Source: Bin87 sp963663945
Lineage (GTDB): Bacteria; Chloroflexota; Dehalococcoidia; Lucifugimonadales; UBA3495
Assembly: GCA_963663945.1 (NCBI GenBank)
Contig: OY760687.1
Coordinates: 62,001-126,000 of the forward strand
Direction of reading: 5' to 3'
DNA: 64,000 nucleotides
Part shown: positions 1-8,470 of the stretch, one piece after another
Position numbering within the stretch: the stretch's first letter is position 1
Layout of the letters: every line of letters begins with the position of its first letter
The notes under the pieces: model-generated
What the model saw: the letters and a program-made list of their open reading frames with translations, nothing else
What the model was told of the DNA's origin: nothing
Databases searched by the model: none
Program-made: the position numbers and the translations under genes

Positions 1-333
1 GAGGTCAACCAGCAGCGCGAGGGCGTATGCCGCGAGCTCACCCATTTGGGCATCGCGTTATCCCGCAGTCTCTGTATCCCAGCGCGTATCGTTGTCGGCT
101 ATCTGCACGAACTCGAGCCGATGGATTTTCACGCCTGGTTCGAGGCGTACGTAGGTGGCCGTTGGTACACCTTCGATGCAACGCAGGCCGTTCCACGTGG
201 AGGGCGAGTTGCCGTCGCTTATGGGCGTGATGCGGCGGACGTGGCGATGTTCAACCAGTTTGGCCCGGCGCTGTACCCGAGAGCAATGCAGGTATGGGTC
301 GAGATGCTCGACGCTCACCCCAGTAGCAATTGA
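1..333 (+). CDS. Transglutaminase-like protease-fold protein, 3' part only
   Basis: The gene enters from outside the window and ends with TGA. The readable 110 residues are the core of a transglutaminase-like domain. The motif GVCRELTHLGIALSR (catalytic Cys at codon 10 of the window) is followed by IPARIVVGY, then HAWFEAYV with the catalytic His, and FDATQ with the catalytic Asp, so the Cys-His-Asp triad is complete. Such domains in bacteria act as cysteine peptidases or amide-crosslinking enzymes; the substrate cannot be read from this fragment. The C-terminus is short and lacks extra domains. The 5' end is cut by the window, not by damage. Confidence 0.85.
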   Translation, partial: EVNQQREGVCRELTHLGIALSRSLCIPARIVVGYLHELEPMDFHAWFEAYVGGRWYTFDATQAVPRGGRVAVAYGRDAADVAMFNQFGPALYPRAMQVWVEMLDAHPSSN

Positions 334-378
334 GAAATCCCTGTACGGGTCGATTCCGTTAGGGAGCAGAATCGTACG

Positions 379-786
379 CTAAGGGGAATGGCGTCGGTTG
401 AGTGTGCGATAGACGGTTGGTCTTGAGACGGAGAAGATTTCGGCCAGATCGCTGATGGAATCCTCGCCGTTGGCGTGCATACGGCAGAGTTCCCGCTGCT
501 GACGGTCGGACAGTTTAGGCTGCTTGCCGCGCAATTTCCCCCTGGCGCGGGCGATGGCCATGCCCTCGCGGGTGCGCATGCGGATGAGATCGGCTTCGAA
601 CTCGGCGAAGGTGGCGAGGATATTGAAGAACATCTTGCCCATGGGATCGTCCGGGTCGTAGAGGGCCCGGCCAAGGGCCATCTTCACGCCGCGTTCCTGA
701 AGCTGGTCGGCGATGGCGCGGGTATCAGGGACGGACCTGGCGAGGCGGTCGAGTTTGGGCACGACCAGGGTGTCGCCGATGCAGTT
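379..786 (-). pseudogene. Serine recombinase (resolvase/invertase) lacking its N-terminus
   Basis: The reading frame gives KLDRLARS, then DPDDPMGKMFFNILATFAEFE, RTREGMAIARARGK and a C-terminal helix-turn-helix (SISDLAEIFSVSRPTVYRTL). This is the second half of the resolvase catalytic domain plus its DNA-binding domain. The N-terminal part with the catalytic serine (the usual YxRVSxxxQ region) is missing: an in-frame TAG lies at 787-789, just upstream of the homologous part, and unrelated sequence follows. It is therefore a 5'-truncated remnant of a Tn3-type or invertase-type recombinase. Its junction near 787 probably marks an old insertion or deletion end. Confidence 0.8.
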
Positions 787-1077
787 CTATGGACCTTCTC
801 CGACGGTTCAACTGCCCACGCTGACCCTGCACCGGGAGTGGTTGGTCCGGGAAACCGAGGTCGATGAAAAAACCCTCACGGCCGGTCTGTACATGTATGC
901 CGCGGTAGAAGTACGCGTCGCGTTGGAGCGCAGGTAACCCGATCTGGTCAACCGAACCGGCGAGATCCTACGGCACGTATTCCGCGACGTTCCTGCCGGA
1001 AGCCGCGAGGTCGTGGTATCGCAAGCACGCCACCCTGATGAATCGTTGGCGACCCCGACCTATCGGTGCAGCGGCGT
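787..1077. other. Junction region without a convincing gene
   Basis: A plus-strand frame across 780-937 has a protein-like composition (for example LPTLTLHREWLVRETEV) but no recognisable family, no ribosome-binding site, and begins at the recombinase break. It may be the tail of another broken gene. Nothing else stands out. Confidence 0.3.
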
Positions 1078-1617
1078 CTAGCGGTCTGGCTCGGCGAGGC
1101 AGGTCAATTGGGCAAAGGGGCGGGCGAGGTAGACTTGGGCGTCGCCTTTGAACAGATGGAGTCGTATGAACTCCTGCATGGCCGCGATCTTGACGCGAAC
1201 GTCGCGGTCTTTCCGACGTTCGGCCGCGGCGCGGGCCGGCTCGACGATCAGAACGGCGAACGCGGCCGCCATTTGGTGGCGGATGTTGGGCGGGGCGTCG
1301 CCCATGACCTGCTCGGCGGCGATGGCGATTTCGCGGCTGCTGCGGTGGCCACCACTGTGATTTGCGCCGGTTCCCGGCGTGGACTCTTCAGAATGTACGT
1401 TGGCCATGAGCTCGGCGGCCAGCGTCGGAATCTCAGCTTCGTTTTGGGAGTGTGGTCGGGATAGCCACGCTGTGGTGCGGCTGTTGGTCCTGATCGTGTC
1501 CAGGCGGTTGGTTTTGATGGTATCCAGCAGGTCCTGGGCCCAGGACTGTTGCTGCGACTTGCTGGCCGGGGTGGCCGACTGGCCCAGTGTTGGTACGTGT
1601 TCGTCTGGAGTCGCCAT
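1078..1617 (-). CDS. Hypothetical protein, 179 residues
   Basis: Not recognised. The start is set by a strong Shine-Dalgarno sequence (GGAGG, then AATA before ATG) that favours the ATG at 1615-1617 over one four codons upstream. The N-terminal third is rich in Gln, Ser and Thr and looks disordered. The C-terminal part (from about residue 95) is helical and Ala/Glu/Arg-rich, with the stretch MAAAFAVLIVEPARAAAERR. No signal peptide or membrane segment is evident. It lies 109 bases downstream of another small minus-strand gene (1727-1933) that also has a very good ribosome-binding site, so the two may share a transcript. Confidence 0.6.
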   Translation of the reverse strand: MATPDEHVPTLGQSATPASKSQQQSWAQDLLDTIKTNRLDTIRTNSRTTAWLSRPHSQNEAEIPTLAAELMANVHSEESTPGTGANHSGGHRSSREIAIAAEQVMGDAPPNIRHQMAAAFAVLIVEPARAAAERRKDRDVRVKIAAMQEFIRLHLFKGDAQVYLARPFAQLTCLAEPDR

Positions 1618-1726
1618 TATTGCCTCCATGGATCCGACCAGTGCCGGTCTATCCGTTGTCTTTAAGATCCCATGACGATGTAGCGCCGGGCAGCGCAGAC
1701 GATAACCTCAGCGGCCAGTGCCTCGA

Positions 1727-1933
1727 TCATGAAACCACCGCTGGCCGATGGTGACGCACTATGGCCCGCCTGATCTCCAACTGCGAACCCACCAGGCTGA
1801 GGCCACTGTGCTCATAGGTCCAGATTGTCCCTTCATAGCGCCGGATCGCTCCAGCGGGTCGGTTATTGATAAAAACATTGGCCTTCCGGCCGTCGGTCGT
1901 ACCGAATCTGATGATCGGGATACCACTGAACAT
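1727..1933 (-). CDS. Small hypothetical protein, 68 residues
   Basis: The start ATG at 1931-1933 follows AAGGAGGAAGGTC, an almost ideal Shine-Dalgarno at correct spacing; longer frames upstream lack this. The product begins MFSGIPIIRFGTTDGRKANV and contains a basic C-terminus. It resembles no family I can name. The beta-rich, short character would fit a small nucleic-acid-binding or phage-type protein, but that is speculation. Confidence 0.55.
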   Translation of the reverse strand: MFSGIPIIRFGTTDGRKANVFINNRPAGAIRRYEGTIWTYEHSGLSLVGSQLEIRRAIVRHHRPAVVS

Positions 1934-2200
1934 GACCTTCCTCCTTATTGGATTGGCGTTGATCGCGGTCGGTGCGGACGACTGCTGCTGTCCTGACAGC
2001 TTGGGTGTGATGTCCATTCCTGCCGATCCTGCCGGGCGCAGACCATCGGCAAGGAAGCAAGCGGTGTCGAGTATGTGCGACGCGGCGCAATTCGACTGCG
2101 CGCCCTGGTGACTGGACCTGAGAGAACTCTTGAATAAACGCTGCCTCGGGCGACAGGAGTGTCGTTGCAATCACTCTTCCCGTCTCACTTGTACCCAGTT

Positions 2201-2293
2201 TGTCATCGCGAGGAGCGAAATGACGTGGCGATCTCGCTGCCTGCGTAACGACTCAATCGGCAACGAGATTGCCACGCTGCGCTCGCAATGACC
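2201..2293. repeat. Imperfect inverted repeat, intergenic
   Basis: The left arm (about 2202-2236, beginning GTCATCGCGAGGAGCGAA) and the right arm (about 2264-2293, ending CGCTCGCAATGACC) are reverse complements with a few mismatches and small gaps. This is the familiar form of dispersed GTCATTGCGAG...CGCAATGAC palindromic intergenic repeats found in many bacteria. A half-element with the same core (CCGTCATTGCGAG) occurs near 22728. Confidence 0.6.
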
Positions 2294-2398
2294 GTTCGGG
2301 TGAAAACGGGTGCGCGCGAGCTCTTCCAGTGTCTGCAATTATCCGGTTTCCTTAGAACCTGAAGCGTTACGGACACGGTCGGCGATCAGGGCTGCAAC

Positions 2399-2427
2399 GC
2401 CGGGGCAGTCGCGGTGACCGCCCCGGC
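2399..2427 (-). terminator. Hairpin downstream of groL
   Basis: GCCGGGGC at 2399-2406 pairs with GCCCCGGC at 2420-2427 around a 13-base loop, 27 bases beyond the groL stop codon. There is no U-tract, so termination (or mRNA 3'-end protection) is inferred from position and stem strength. Confidence 0.5.
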
Positions 2428-2453
2428 TGCAATTCCCGCTGGATTCAGTGGGA

Positions 2454-4073
2454 CTAGAAATCCATCTGGGGGTTGGCCATCATGCCCGAAGCCGGCTGGG
2501 GGATCTCGGCAATCATGGACTCAGTGGTGAGCACCATGGCGGCCACGGACGCGGCATTCTGCAGAGCAGACCGGGTCACCTTTACCGGGTCTATGATGCC
2601 ACGCTCGAGCATGGGGCCGAATTCGCCCAGCTCGGCGTCGTAACCGTAGTCATCGGATTGATGCTTCACCTGGTTGAGCACCACAGCTCCCTCGGAACCG
2701 GCATTCTCAACGATGAGTTTCAGCGGCTGTTCGAGAGCGTAACGAATGATGTTGACGCCGACAACCTCGTCTCCGGTCAACCCTTCGATGGTATCCAGGG
2801 CCCGTTGGGAACGAACCAGGGCGACTCCGCCGCCAGGGACAATGCCTTCTTCAACCGCGGAACGGGTGGCGGACAGGGCGTCTTCCACCCTGGCCTTGCG
2901 CTCCTTGAGCTCGATCTCGGTGGCTGCGCCAACCTTGATGACAGCGACGCCGCCGGACAGCTTGGCCATCCGCTCCTGCAGCTTCTCGCGGTCATATTCG
3001 GAGGTGGTGTCTTCGATCTGGGCCTTGAGCTGGTTGATGCGGGCCTGGATCGCGTCCTCGGAACCGTGGCCTTCCACGACGGTGGTGTCGTCCTTGGTGG
3101 ACGAAATACGACGGGCGCGGCCAAAGTCCTCGATGGTGGCCGAATCCATGCGACGACCGGTTTCCTCGCTGATGACGGTACCACCGGTCAGAATTGCAAT
3201 GTCTTCGAGCATGGCCTTGCGACGATCGCCGAAGCCGGGCGCCTTGATCGCCAGCACGTTCATGATGCCGCGCAGCTTGTTGACCACCAGAGTGGCCAGC
3301 GCTTCGCCGTCGATGTCCTCGGCGACGATGACCACGTTCTTCTGGCCAGCTTGCAGCAGCTGCTCCAGGGCGGGGACCAGGTCGGCAACGGCGGAAACCT
3401 TCTTGTCGGTGATGATGAGATAGGCATCTTCGATGACGGCTTCCATGCGGTCGGCGTTGGTGATGAAGTAAGGAGAGGTGTAGCCGCGGTCGACCTGCAT
3501 TCCCTCGACGTACTCAATCTCGTCGGCAAGTCCGCGCGACTCTTCGACGGTAATGACGCCGTCCTTGCCAACTTTCTCCATGGCCTCGGCGATGGTCTCG
3601 CCGATGGCGTCTTCATGGGCGGAAAGGGAGGCAACCTGCCCGATGCGCTCGCGCGTCTCCACGGGCTGGGACATGCCCTGCAGTTCGGCGACCACGCGAC
3701 TCACGGCGGCCTCGATGCCACGTTTGATGGCCATGGGGTTGGTGCCGGCGGTCACGTTCTTGAAGCCTTCGTGGATGATGGCCTGGGACAGCACGATGCT
3801 GGTGGTGGTGCCGTCGCCGGCGGCGTCGTTGGTCTTGGTGGCGGCTTCCTTCAGAAGCTGGGCGCCCATGTTCTCAAAAACGTCGGGCAGCTCGATCTCC
3901 TTGGCGATGGTCACGCCGTCGGAGCAGACCTGTGGGGGTCCGAACTTCTTGTCCAGCACGACGTTGCGGCCGCGGGGACCCAGGGTAATCTTGACCGAGT
4001 CGGCCAGGATGTCGATTCCGGTGCGCAGCGACTTGCGGGCGTCTTCAGCGTATGCCATTTGCTTTGCGGGCAT
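2454..4073 (-). CDS. groL: Chaperonin GroEL
   Basis: Full-length (539 residues) 60-kDa chaperonin, the ATP-driven double-ring folding machine of the cytoplasm. Visible hallmarks: VKITLGPRGRNVVLDK (residues 27-42), the ATP-site GDGTTT (86-91), and GGGVALVR in the second equatorial segment. The C-terminus ends GMMANPQMDF, without the GGM-repeat tail seen in many proteobacterial GroELs. The start ATG has GGAG six bases upstream; a second in-frame ATG five codons later is less likely. It follows groS by 78 bases on the same strand, the usual groESL operon. No clear CIRCE operator (TTAGCACTC-N9-GAGTGCTAA) was found upstream of the pair, so regulation is unknown. Confidence 0.98.
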   Translation of the reverse strand: MPAKQMAYAEDARKSLRTGIDILADSVKITLGPRGRNVVLDKKFGPPQVCSDGVTIAKEIELPDVFENMGAQLLKEAATKTNDAAGDGTTTSIVLSQAIIHEGFKNVTAGTNPMAIKRGIEAAVSRVVAELQGMSQPVETRERIGQVASLSAHEDAIGETIAEAMEKVGKDGVITVEESRGLADEIEYVEGMQVDRGYTSPYFITNADRMEAVIEDAYLIITDKKVSAVADLVPALEQLLQAGQKNVVIVAEDIDGEALATLVVNKLRGIMNVLAIKAPGFGDRRKAMLEDIAILTGGTVISEETGRRMDSATIEDFGRARRISSTKDDTTVVEGHGSEDAIQARINQLKAQIEDTTSEYDREKLQERMAKLSGGVAVIKVGAATEIELKERKARVEDALSATRSAVEEGIVPGGGVALVRSQRALDTIEGLTGDEVVGVNIIRYALEQPLKLIVENAGSEGAVVLNQVKHQSDDYGYDAELGEFGPMLERGIIDPVKVTRSALQNAASVAAMVLTTESMIAEIPQPASGMMANPQMDF

Positions 4074-4151
4074 TGGGGTCTCCTCGTTGGAGTGTGCGCT
4101 ATCAGGGATGTTTCGTGTACGTGCGAGAGTTCCGAAGTTGGACCGGAACCG

Positions 4152-4442
4152 CTAGCCCAGTTTGGCCAGGACGTCTGATTCACGCATGATCAGGTACTCT
4201 TCTTCGTCGTCGTCATATTGGGTGCCGGCGTACTTGGAGTAGATGACCTTGTCGCCGACGGAAAGTTCCATGGCGATGCGGGAGCCGTCGTCACCGACGC
4301 GGCCGGAGCCAACGGCGATGACCTCGCCCTCCTGGGGCTTTTCCCTGGCGGTGTCGGGGAGCAGGATGCCTCCCCGTGTCTGGGTTTCCTGTTCCATGGG
4401 CTTGATGACGATTCGCTCGCCTAGCGGTGTGAAATTGGCCAC
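4152..4442 (-). CDS. groS: Co-chaperonin GroES
   Basis: A protein of 96 residues, the normal GroES length. It starts with ANFTPLGERIVIKPMEQE, carries the GroEL-binding mobile loop TRGGILLPDTA (about residues 22-32) and the conserved VIYSKYAGT near the C-terminus, with an acidic DDDEEE roof segment. The initiation codon is GTG at 4440-4442, preceded by AGGGAGG. It forms the lid of the GroEL cage. First gene of the groS-groL operon. Confidence 0.97.
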   Translation of the reverse strand: MANFTPLGERIVIKPMEQETQTRGGILLPDTAREKPQEGEVIAVGSGRVGDDGSRIAMELSVGDKVIYSKYAGTQYDDDEEEYLIMRESDVLAKLG

Positions 4443-5059
4443 TGGGTGCCTCCCTAGTCTGGAATGTTGTGGTTAGTGGTCGGTAAGTTTTGTTGGTTGG
4501 TGGACGGACCTCGGCATCCTGTACCGATGGGGCTACTGCTTACGGGCGCGGTCAGCGGCGTAAAACCCTGAACCTTTCGCGGCACCTTGCCTGGAGCTCT
4601 TGTGGACCATCAGTGCTGGGTGAAACTCCCGGCGCGCCACGTCGGAGCACTCGGGGGAATTCAGATCCCTGGGCGCTTCGAGGCTGGGCCGCCGATCATG
4701 CTGGTGGCCCCAAGAAGCGCGCTGAGAGGCATACCGAGGAGTCGCCGCCTTTCCCTTCGTCAAACACCCTGACGACCGCCCGGTGCCGTTGTGTATCTAT
4801 TGTTACTGACCCACGGCGCTATTCCAATGGGCCTAATGTTGTATTTGCGTAGGAAATAGTTGGCCCGGTAGCGTCCTGCGAATGGTTTGAGAGTGCGTCA
4901 TCTACTGCGATGATCTGGCGCCAGTCCTTGAGGCCAATGTCCAAGAGGTCGAAGACGGGGGCAGTCATTGGCGTGGCTGTTGCACCGGCTGTCCATTTTC
5001 AGCCTTACGATGGTCGTACGAAGCCCTGGCAAGCATAAACCGCCGGGGCTGTTGCTATT
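4443..5059. other. Region upstream of groS, no supported gene
   Basis: Both strands were checked. The open frames present have no ribosome-binding sites or recognisable motifs. The groS promoter must lie here, but I could not identify a convincing -10/-35 pair or a CIRCE element. Confidence 0.5.
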
Positions 5060-5071
5060 ACGAGTGGCGCA
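5020..5071. repeat. 52-bp direct repeat, left copy, with hairpin
   Basis: This segment (start GAAGCCCTGGCAAGC) matches 18616-18667 at about 50 of 52 positions. It contains AGCCCTGGC and GCCGGGGCT separated by 11 bases, a terminator-like stem. At the second site it is followed within 2 bases by a copy of 7861-8053. Confidence 0.8.
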
Positions 5072-5896
5072 AAGGCTACGAGCGTGTGGTGCGCAACTTC
5101 AGGAAGTTCATCCAGCGCATCTGCGATGAACTCATCGACCCAGCGGGCCCGGAGTGGTCTGCCGACGCCTTCCACGCCACCCTGGGCGGTGCATCCTGCG
5201 CTACCGGTTCCAGCTGCTCAGGGGAAACTTGGCCGACTTCGAGCACCTGCAGGTCTGGGCTCACGATCTGCTGAGGTCTCTCAAGCGGCGCGGCGTGATC
5301 GCCGGATACGACCAAGCGGCGATGCTCCTTCACTCGGTGCAGGAGCAGGCAGCCCGCCCGTATTTGGCATCCCTGGAGAAGGGCGGCATCCCGGTGCGGC
5401 GGGCTTCAGCCGGTGACGATGGCGGTGGCGACCATCGAACACGCCGACTAGCTCTCACGGTCACCACGATACACCAGGCCGAAGGCAGGGAGTGGGACGT
5501 GGTCATCGTTGGGTCGTTGAGTTTCAACAATCCTGACGTGGACCCGGTGGGGCGCGAATCGCTGCCATACCTGCCACGCACGCCCTTCGAACCTCAGGAC
5601 CGCATCGCCGACTTCGATCACGCTCACCAGCACTATGTTGCTTTCTCCAGGGCCAGGCATTTCTGATGCTTACCGCCGGCGCCCAGGTCCATGCTCGTTG
5701 CCAGGACGTGTGGGAGCGGCTGCCCCGCTGGGACGCGATGAATCCGCCCTCGATGTCAGCGTTGGCGAGGCAGGGGTTCAACGTCCCTGCGCCAGATCGG
5801 ATGGTGGTGGATGATGCTGCGACGCGTGCGACGCGGGTGAAACGCCACGTGGGCGGATCGGACATCCGGCTGGGGCTCCGCTCGATTGATCGGTGA
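5060..5896 (+). pseudogene. UvrD/Rep-like DNA helicase, C-terminal remnant with frameshifts
   Basis: Three frames together give one coherent protein tail. The pieces are YYEWRKGYERVVRNF and RKFIQRICDELIDPAGPEW (from about 5060), then NLADFEHLQVWAHDLL, helicase motif V-like VTTIHQAEGREWDVVIV and motif VI-like HYVAFSRARHF. The last frame continues LMLTAGAQVHARCQDVWERL to a stop near 5896. One shift lies near 5185-5195, and a second at about 5664, where TTCTGATG reads as TTC-TGA but a missing C would restore F-L-M. The N-terminal Walker A half is absent. Superfamily 1A helicases unwind DNA in repair or defence; this copy is dead. Confidence 0.75.
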
Positions 5897-6245
5897 GTAT
5901 CACCGTGCCACCCGCGTTTCCACTGCAACCCTGCCATCGGCCCAGCCAGGCGCGCCATCGGCGGTGCCAACCAATCTCTCCTTACAAGTGCTTTGCAACC
6001 ATGAAACCCGAGATCGGTGGAAGGCGAAAGACGCGGTCTGGTCCAAATTGCATTGCCCCGCTAGGTCCCACGGTCCGGGCGGTAGGATCGATGCTCATCA
6101 GGGAAGACCCGGCGGGCCGGCTTAGTCACAAATTTGGGTGTTGCCATCAAATACCATCAGGTCCTGCAACGGATCGCCTGACGGTCAAACCACCGGCCCT
6201 TGCCGGCGCTGAATCCCCGCTCAGGCATACCAAAGGAGGGCGACC
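5897..6245. other. Gap before the excisionase gene
   Basis: No gene supported. The last bases (AAAGGAGGGCGACC) are the ribosome-binding site of the excisionase-like gene. A promoter is presumably present but not clear by eye. Confidence 0.45.
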
Positions 6246-6491
6246 ATGGAAGCAAAGTTGGCTTGCTCGGCGAAGGAAGCCGCCGAAATGCTGGGACTGA
6301 GCGAGTGGAAAGTACGAGAACTCTGCTACACCAAACAGCTCAGATCACTGAAAGTGGGGCAGCGACTGATCATCCCCATGGCCGCCCTCCATGAATTCCT
6401 GAACCCATACCCCGGCGGCAACGGGGACGAACCGCGATGGGACCAGGAGTCCGTCCGCAGTACCGGCGGATCGGGTGTGACCGGTCCCTGA
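6246..6491 (+). CDS. Excisionase-type helix-turn-helix DNA-binding protein
   Basis: A protein of 81 residues starting after a perfect Shine-Dalgarno (AAAGGAGGGCGACC-ATG). Residues 6-56 (CSAKEAAEMLGLSEWKVREL, then the wing leading to KVGQRLIIPMAALHEFL) match the excise/AlpA-like winged helix-turn-helix found in recombination directionality factors and in small MerR-like regulators. The C-terminus is polar and probably disordered. The gene lies 190 bases ahead of an integrase on the same strand, which supports a role in controlling integrase direction; transcriptional regulation of the element is the alternative. Confidence 0.85.
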   Translation: MEAKLACSAKEAAEMLGLSEWKVRELCYTKQLRSLKVGQRLIIPMAALHEFLNPYPGGNGDEPRWDQESVRSTGGSGVTGP

Positions 6492-6681
6492 GGCGCCAGC
6501 CCAATGACCTCGCACCGGATGACCTCGCACCGGTCGAACGCGCTTTGAGTTCGGACTTGCTGGTCCGGCACCCCTTCAACTCATCCCATCGGTTCGGGCA
6601 CAGGCCGTACGCAGCCCAATGCGATCGCCCCGGACTACTCACTCGTCAGGTATCAGAACTTGCAGATGAACAAGGAGGAAC

Positions 6682-7863
6682 ATGACCGGAAGTATCCGAA
6701 ACCGCGGGCGCGGCACCTGGGGACTGACCATCAGTCTGGGGCGCGACCCGAACGGCAGGCGCATACGGAGGTATTTCACCTTCAAGGGCACCAAACGGGA
6801 CGCCGAGCGGGAACTCAGGCGTCTCCTGGCCGAGTTCGAGGTTGCACCCATGCAGGTGGCAGAGCGTATCAGTCTGCGTGATTGGTTCCCGCGGTGGATC
6901 GAGGAATACGGAACCGTCCAGAGGTGGCGGCAATCCACCATCGATCGCTACGCCAGCATCGCCAGGGAGCATCTCATTCCACAATTGGGTGATGTCTTCG
7001 TGGACGAGCTGTCGACGCGACGAGTGCAGCGCCTGCAGATGGCGCTGCTCCGGGAGGGAATGGATCCCAAGGGCGTTCAGCTGGTCAGGACAGTGCTCTC
7101 GGGTGCAATCAACTACGCCATTGCCATGGGTTACGCCCGCTACAACGCCGTCAGGGACGTGAAACCGCCGTCGATCCCGCGCCGGGAGGTCAAACCACCG
7201 TCGGCTGAAACGGTGTCAGCCATGCTGGAGCTCGCAGAAGAAGAGGAACATCCCCTGTTTCCGGCAATCTTTGTCCAGGTGTGCACCGGTGTCCGCCGCG
7301 GTGAACTCCTCGCCCTCACCTGGGACAACGTGGATCTGGACAAGCGCGAAATCCGCATCGAGCGATCCCTTGGCCGCCGTTCCACCGGGTTGGTGGTGGA
7401 CCCGCCGAAAACAGAACGCGGGCGACGCACCATCAGACTGCCGGCGGTCGCTGCAGACGTGCTGGGTACGCACCAACAGCGACAGGCCGATCATAAAGAG
7501 CAGTACCAGGAGATTTACAATGACAACAACCTGGTGTTCGCCGACGAGTTCGGGCAGTTCATCAATCCCATGAGCCTCACGCGCGCGGTGAATACGTTGG
7601 GGGAACGCGTCGGCCACCCGAACATGCGCAATCACGACCTCAGACACTTTCATATTTCCCGGTCCCTGGAGCTGGGCGTGCCCATCGCCGAAACATCCGC
7701 ACGCGCCGGACATTCGGATCCATCCATCACCTGTAGGGTGTACGCCCATTTGCTGCCCGGCGCCGAGCCGGCGACACCGGGCGTCATCGACGACGCCGTG
7801 GCGGCTTTCCGGCTTGACGCGGGCTCAGAAACGCCCGAAGATGACAGGCCACAGGACTGCTGA
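6682..7863 (+). CDS. int: Tyrosine recombinase / site-specific integrase
   Basis: A protein of 393 residues with an AAGGAGGAAC-ATG start. The N-terminal arm-binding domain (residues 1-55, GTWGLTISLGRDPNGRR) is followed by a SAM-like core-binding domain (about 65-160). The catalytic domain contains Arg205 (TGVRRGELLAL), Lys243 (PPKTERGRRTI), His318 and Arg321 (HDLRH), His344 (AGHSDPSI) and the nucleophile Tyr354 (YAHLLPG). All six hallmark residues are present, so it should be active. It integrates or excises DNA at short att sites. Its stop codon coincides with the start of the 193-bp repeat at 7861-8053, whose second copy is at 18670, suggesting the end of the element lies here. Confidence 0.95.
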   Translation: MTGSIRNRGRGTWGLTISLGRDPNGRRIRRYFTFKGTKRDAERELRRLLAEFEVAPMQVAERISLRDWFPRWIEEYGTVQRWRQSTIDRYASIAREHLIPQLGDVFVDELSTRRVQRLQMALLREGMDPKGVQLVRTVLSGAINYAIAMGYARYNAVRDVKPPSIPRREVKPPSAETVSAMLELAEEEEHPLFPAIFVQVCTGVRRGELLALTWDNVDLDKREIRIERSLGRRSTGLVVDPPKTERGRRTIRLPAVAADVLGTHQQRQADHKEQYQEIYNDNNLVFADEFGQFINPMSLTRAVNTLGERVGHPNMRNHDLRHFHISRSLELGVPIAETSARAGHSDPSITCRVYAHLLPGAEPATPGVIDDAVAAFRLDAGSETPEDDRPQDC

Positions 7864-8053
7864 GGCTGCCTGGCTATTGAAACAACGCGCTTTTGGCTTA
7901 TTGATACTGACCATCCAATTCTGTCGACCGTTTGTCGACCAAAGTCGAAAAAACGTCCCAGAGCGCACCTTCACCGACACCAGATTTGAGTACGGAAACC
8001 GATTGAATCAACAGCCCACGGGGTATATCCAATGAGTCCTTCCCTCGGCACCA
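7861..8053. repeat. 193-bp direct repeat, first copy, beside the integrase
   Basis: Starting TGAGGCTGCCTGGCTATTGA and ending near CGGCACCA, this stretch recurs at 18670-18851 with about 90 percent identity. The length difference is 11 bases, a short duplication around TGTCGACC here. GTCGACC occurs twice within it and again at 8109. The position directly 3' of an integrase gene makes it a candidate attachment or recombinase-binding region. Confidence 0.8.
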
Positions 8054-8470
8054 TTTTTTCGATTCCATACTCAGAAACGGCTCCAAAAGGGGCCGTTTCG
8101 CCTATTTTGTCGACCAACTGCACAAACACCGGCACCAGCAGGCAGTAATGGACGCAGTTTCGCGCCCATTCCACGCACGCAGGAGCCAAAACCAGGAACA
8201 CGGCTTTCATCCTTGTTGACTACTACGGTGGTCGCCCCAATCGGGTTTTCACGATGGCTATGCCTCCGTCCCAGTCCCTGACCGTTGTCGATGGTCCGTT
8301 TCGTCGGTGGGCGGCCCCACAGTAGTAACGACAGGGCTGGTTGCACCGACAACCCGTTGAGTGCCGCGCATCCTGGCGGTGAATTGGTTACGCGGGCTGG
8401 CTCGCCAAACTCTAGCACCCCGTCCGAGGATCAGGGATGATGGGTTGAAGAGGTTTGCCTTGAGGGTGGA
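8054..8470. other. Non-coding stretch between integrase region and IS1182-like element
   Basis: No gene supported on either strand. It contains the hairpin at 8074-8099 and a third TTTTGTCGACCAA motif near 8106. Confidence 0.45.
8074..8099. terminator. Hairpin, possible intrinsic terminator
   Basis: GAAACGGCTCC (8074-8084) pairs with GGGGCCGTTTC (8089-8099) with one mismatch and an AAAA loop. A partial T-rich stretch follows (TATTTTGT). It would end transcription coming from the integrase. Confidence 0.65.

Noticed and set aside
2448..4178. 576-codon open frame on the plus strand opposite groL
   Set aside because: Exact antisense of GroEL in a GC-rich gene; its His/Gly/Asp-rich translation is the usual shadow of such a gene.
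4080..4500. Possible CIRCE operator near groS-groL
   Set aside because: Only isolated half-like pieces (GGAGTGTGCGC) were seen; no TTAGCACTC-N9-GAGTGCTAA pair.
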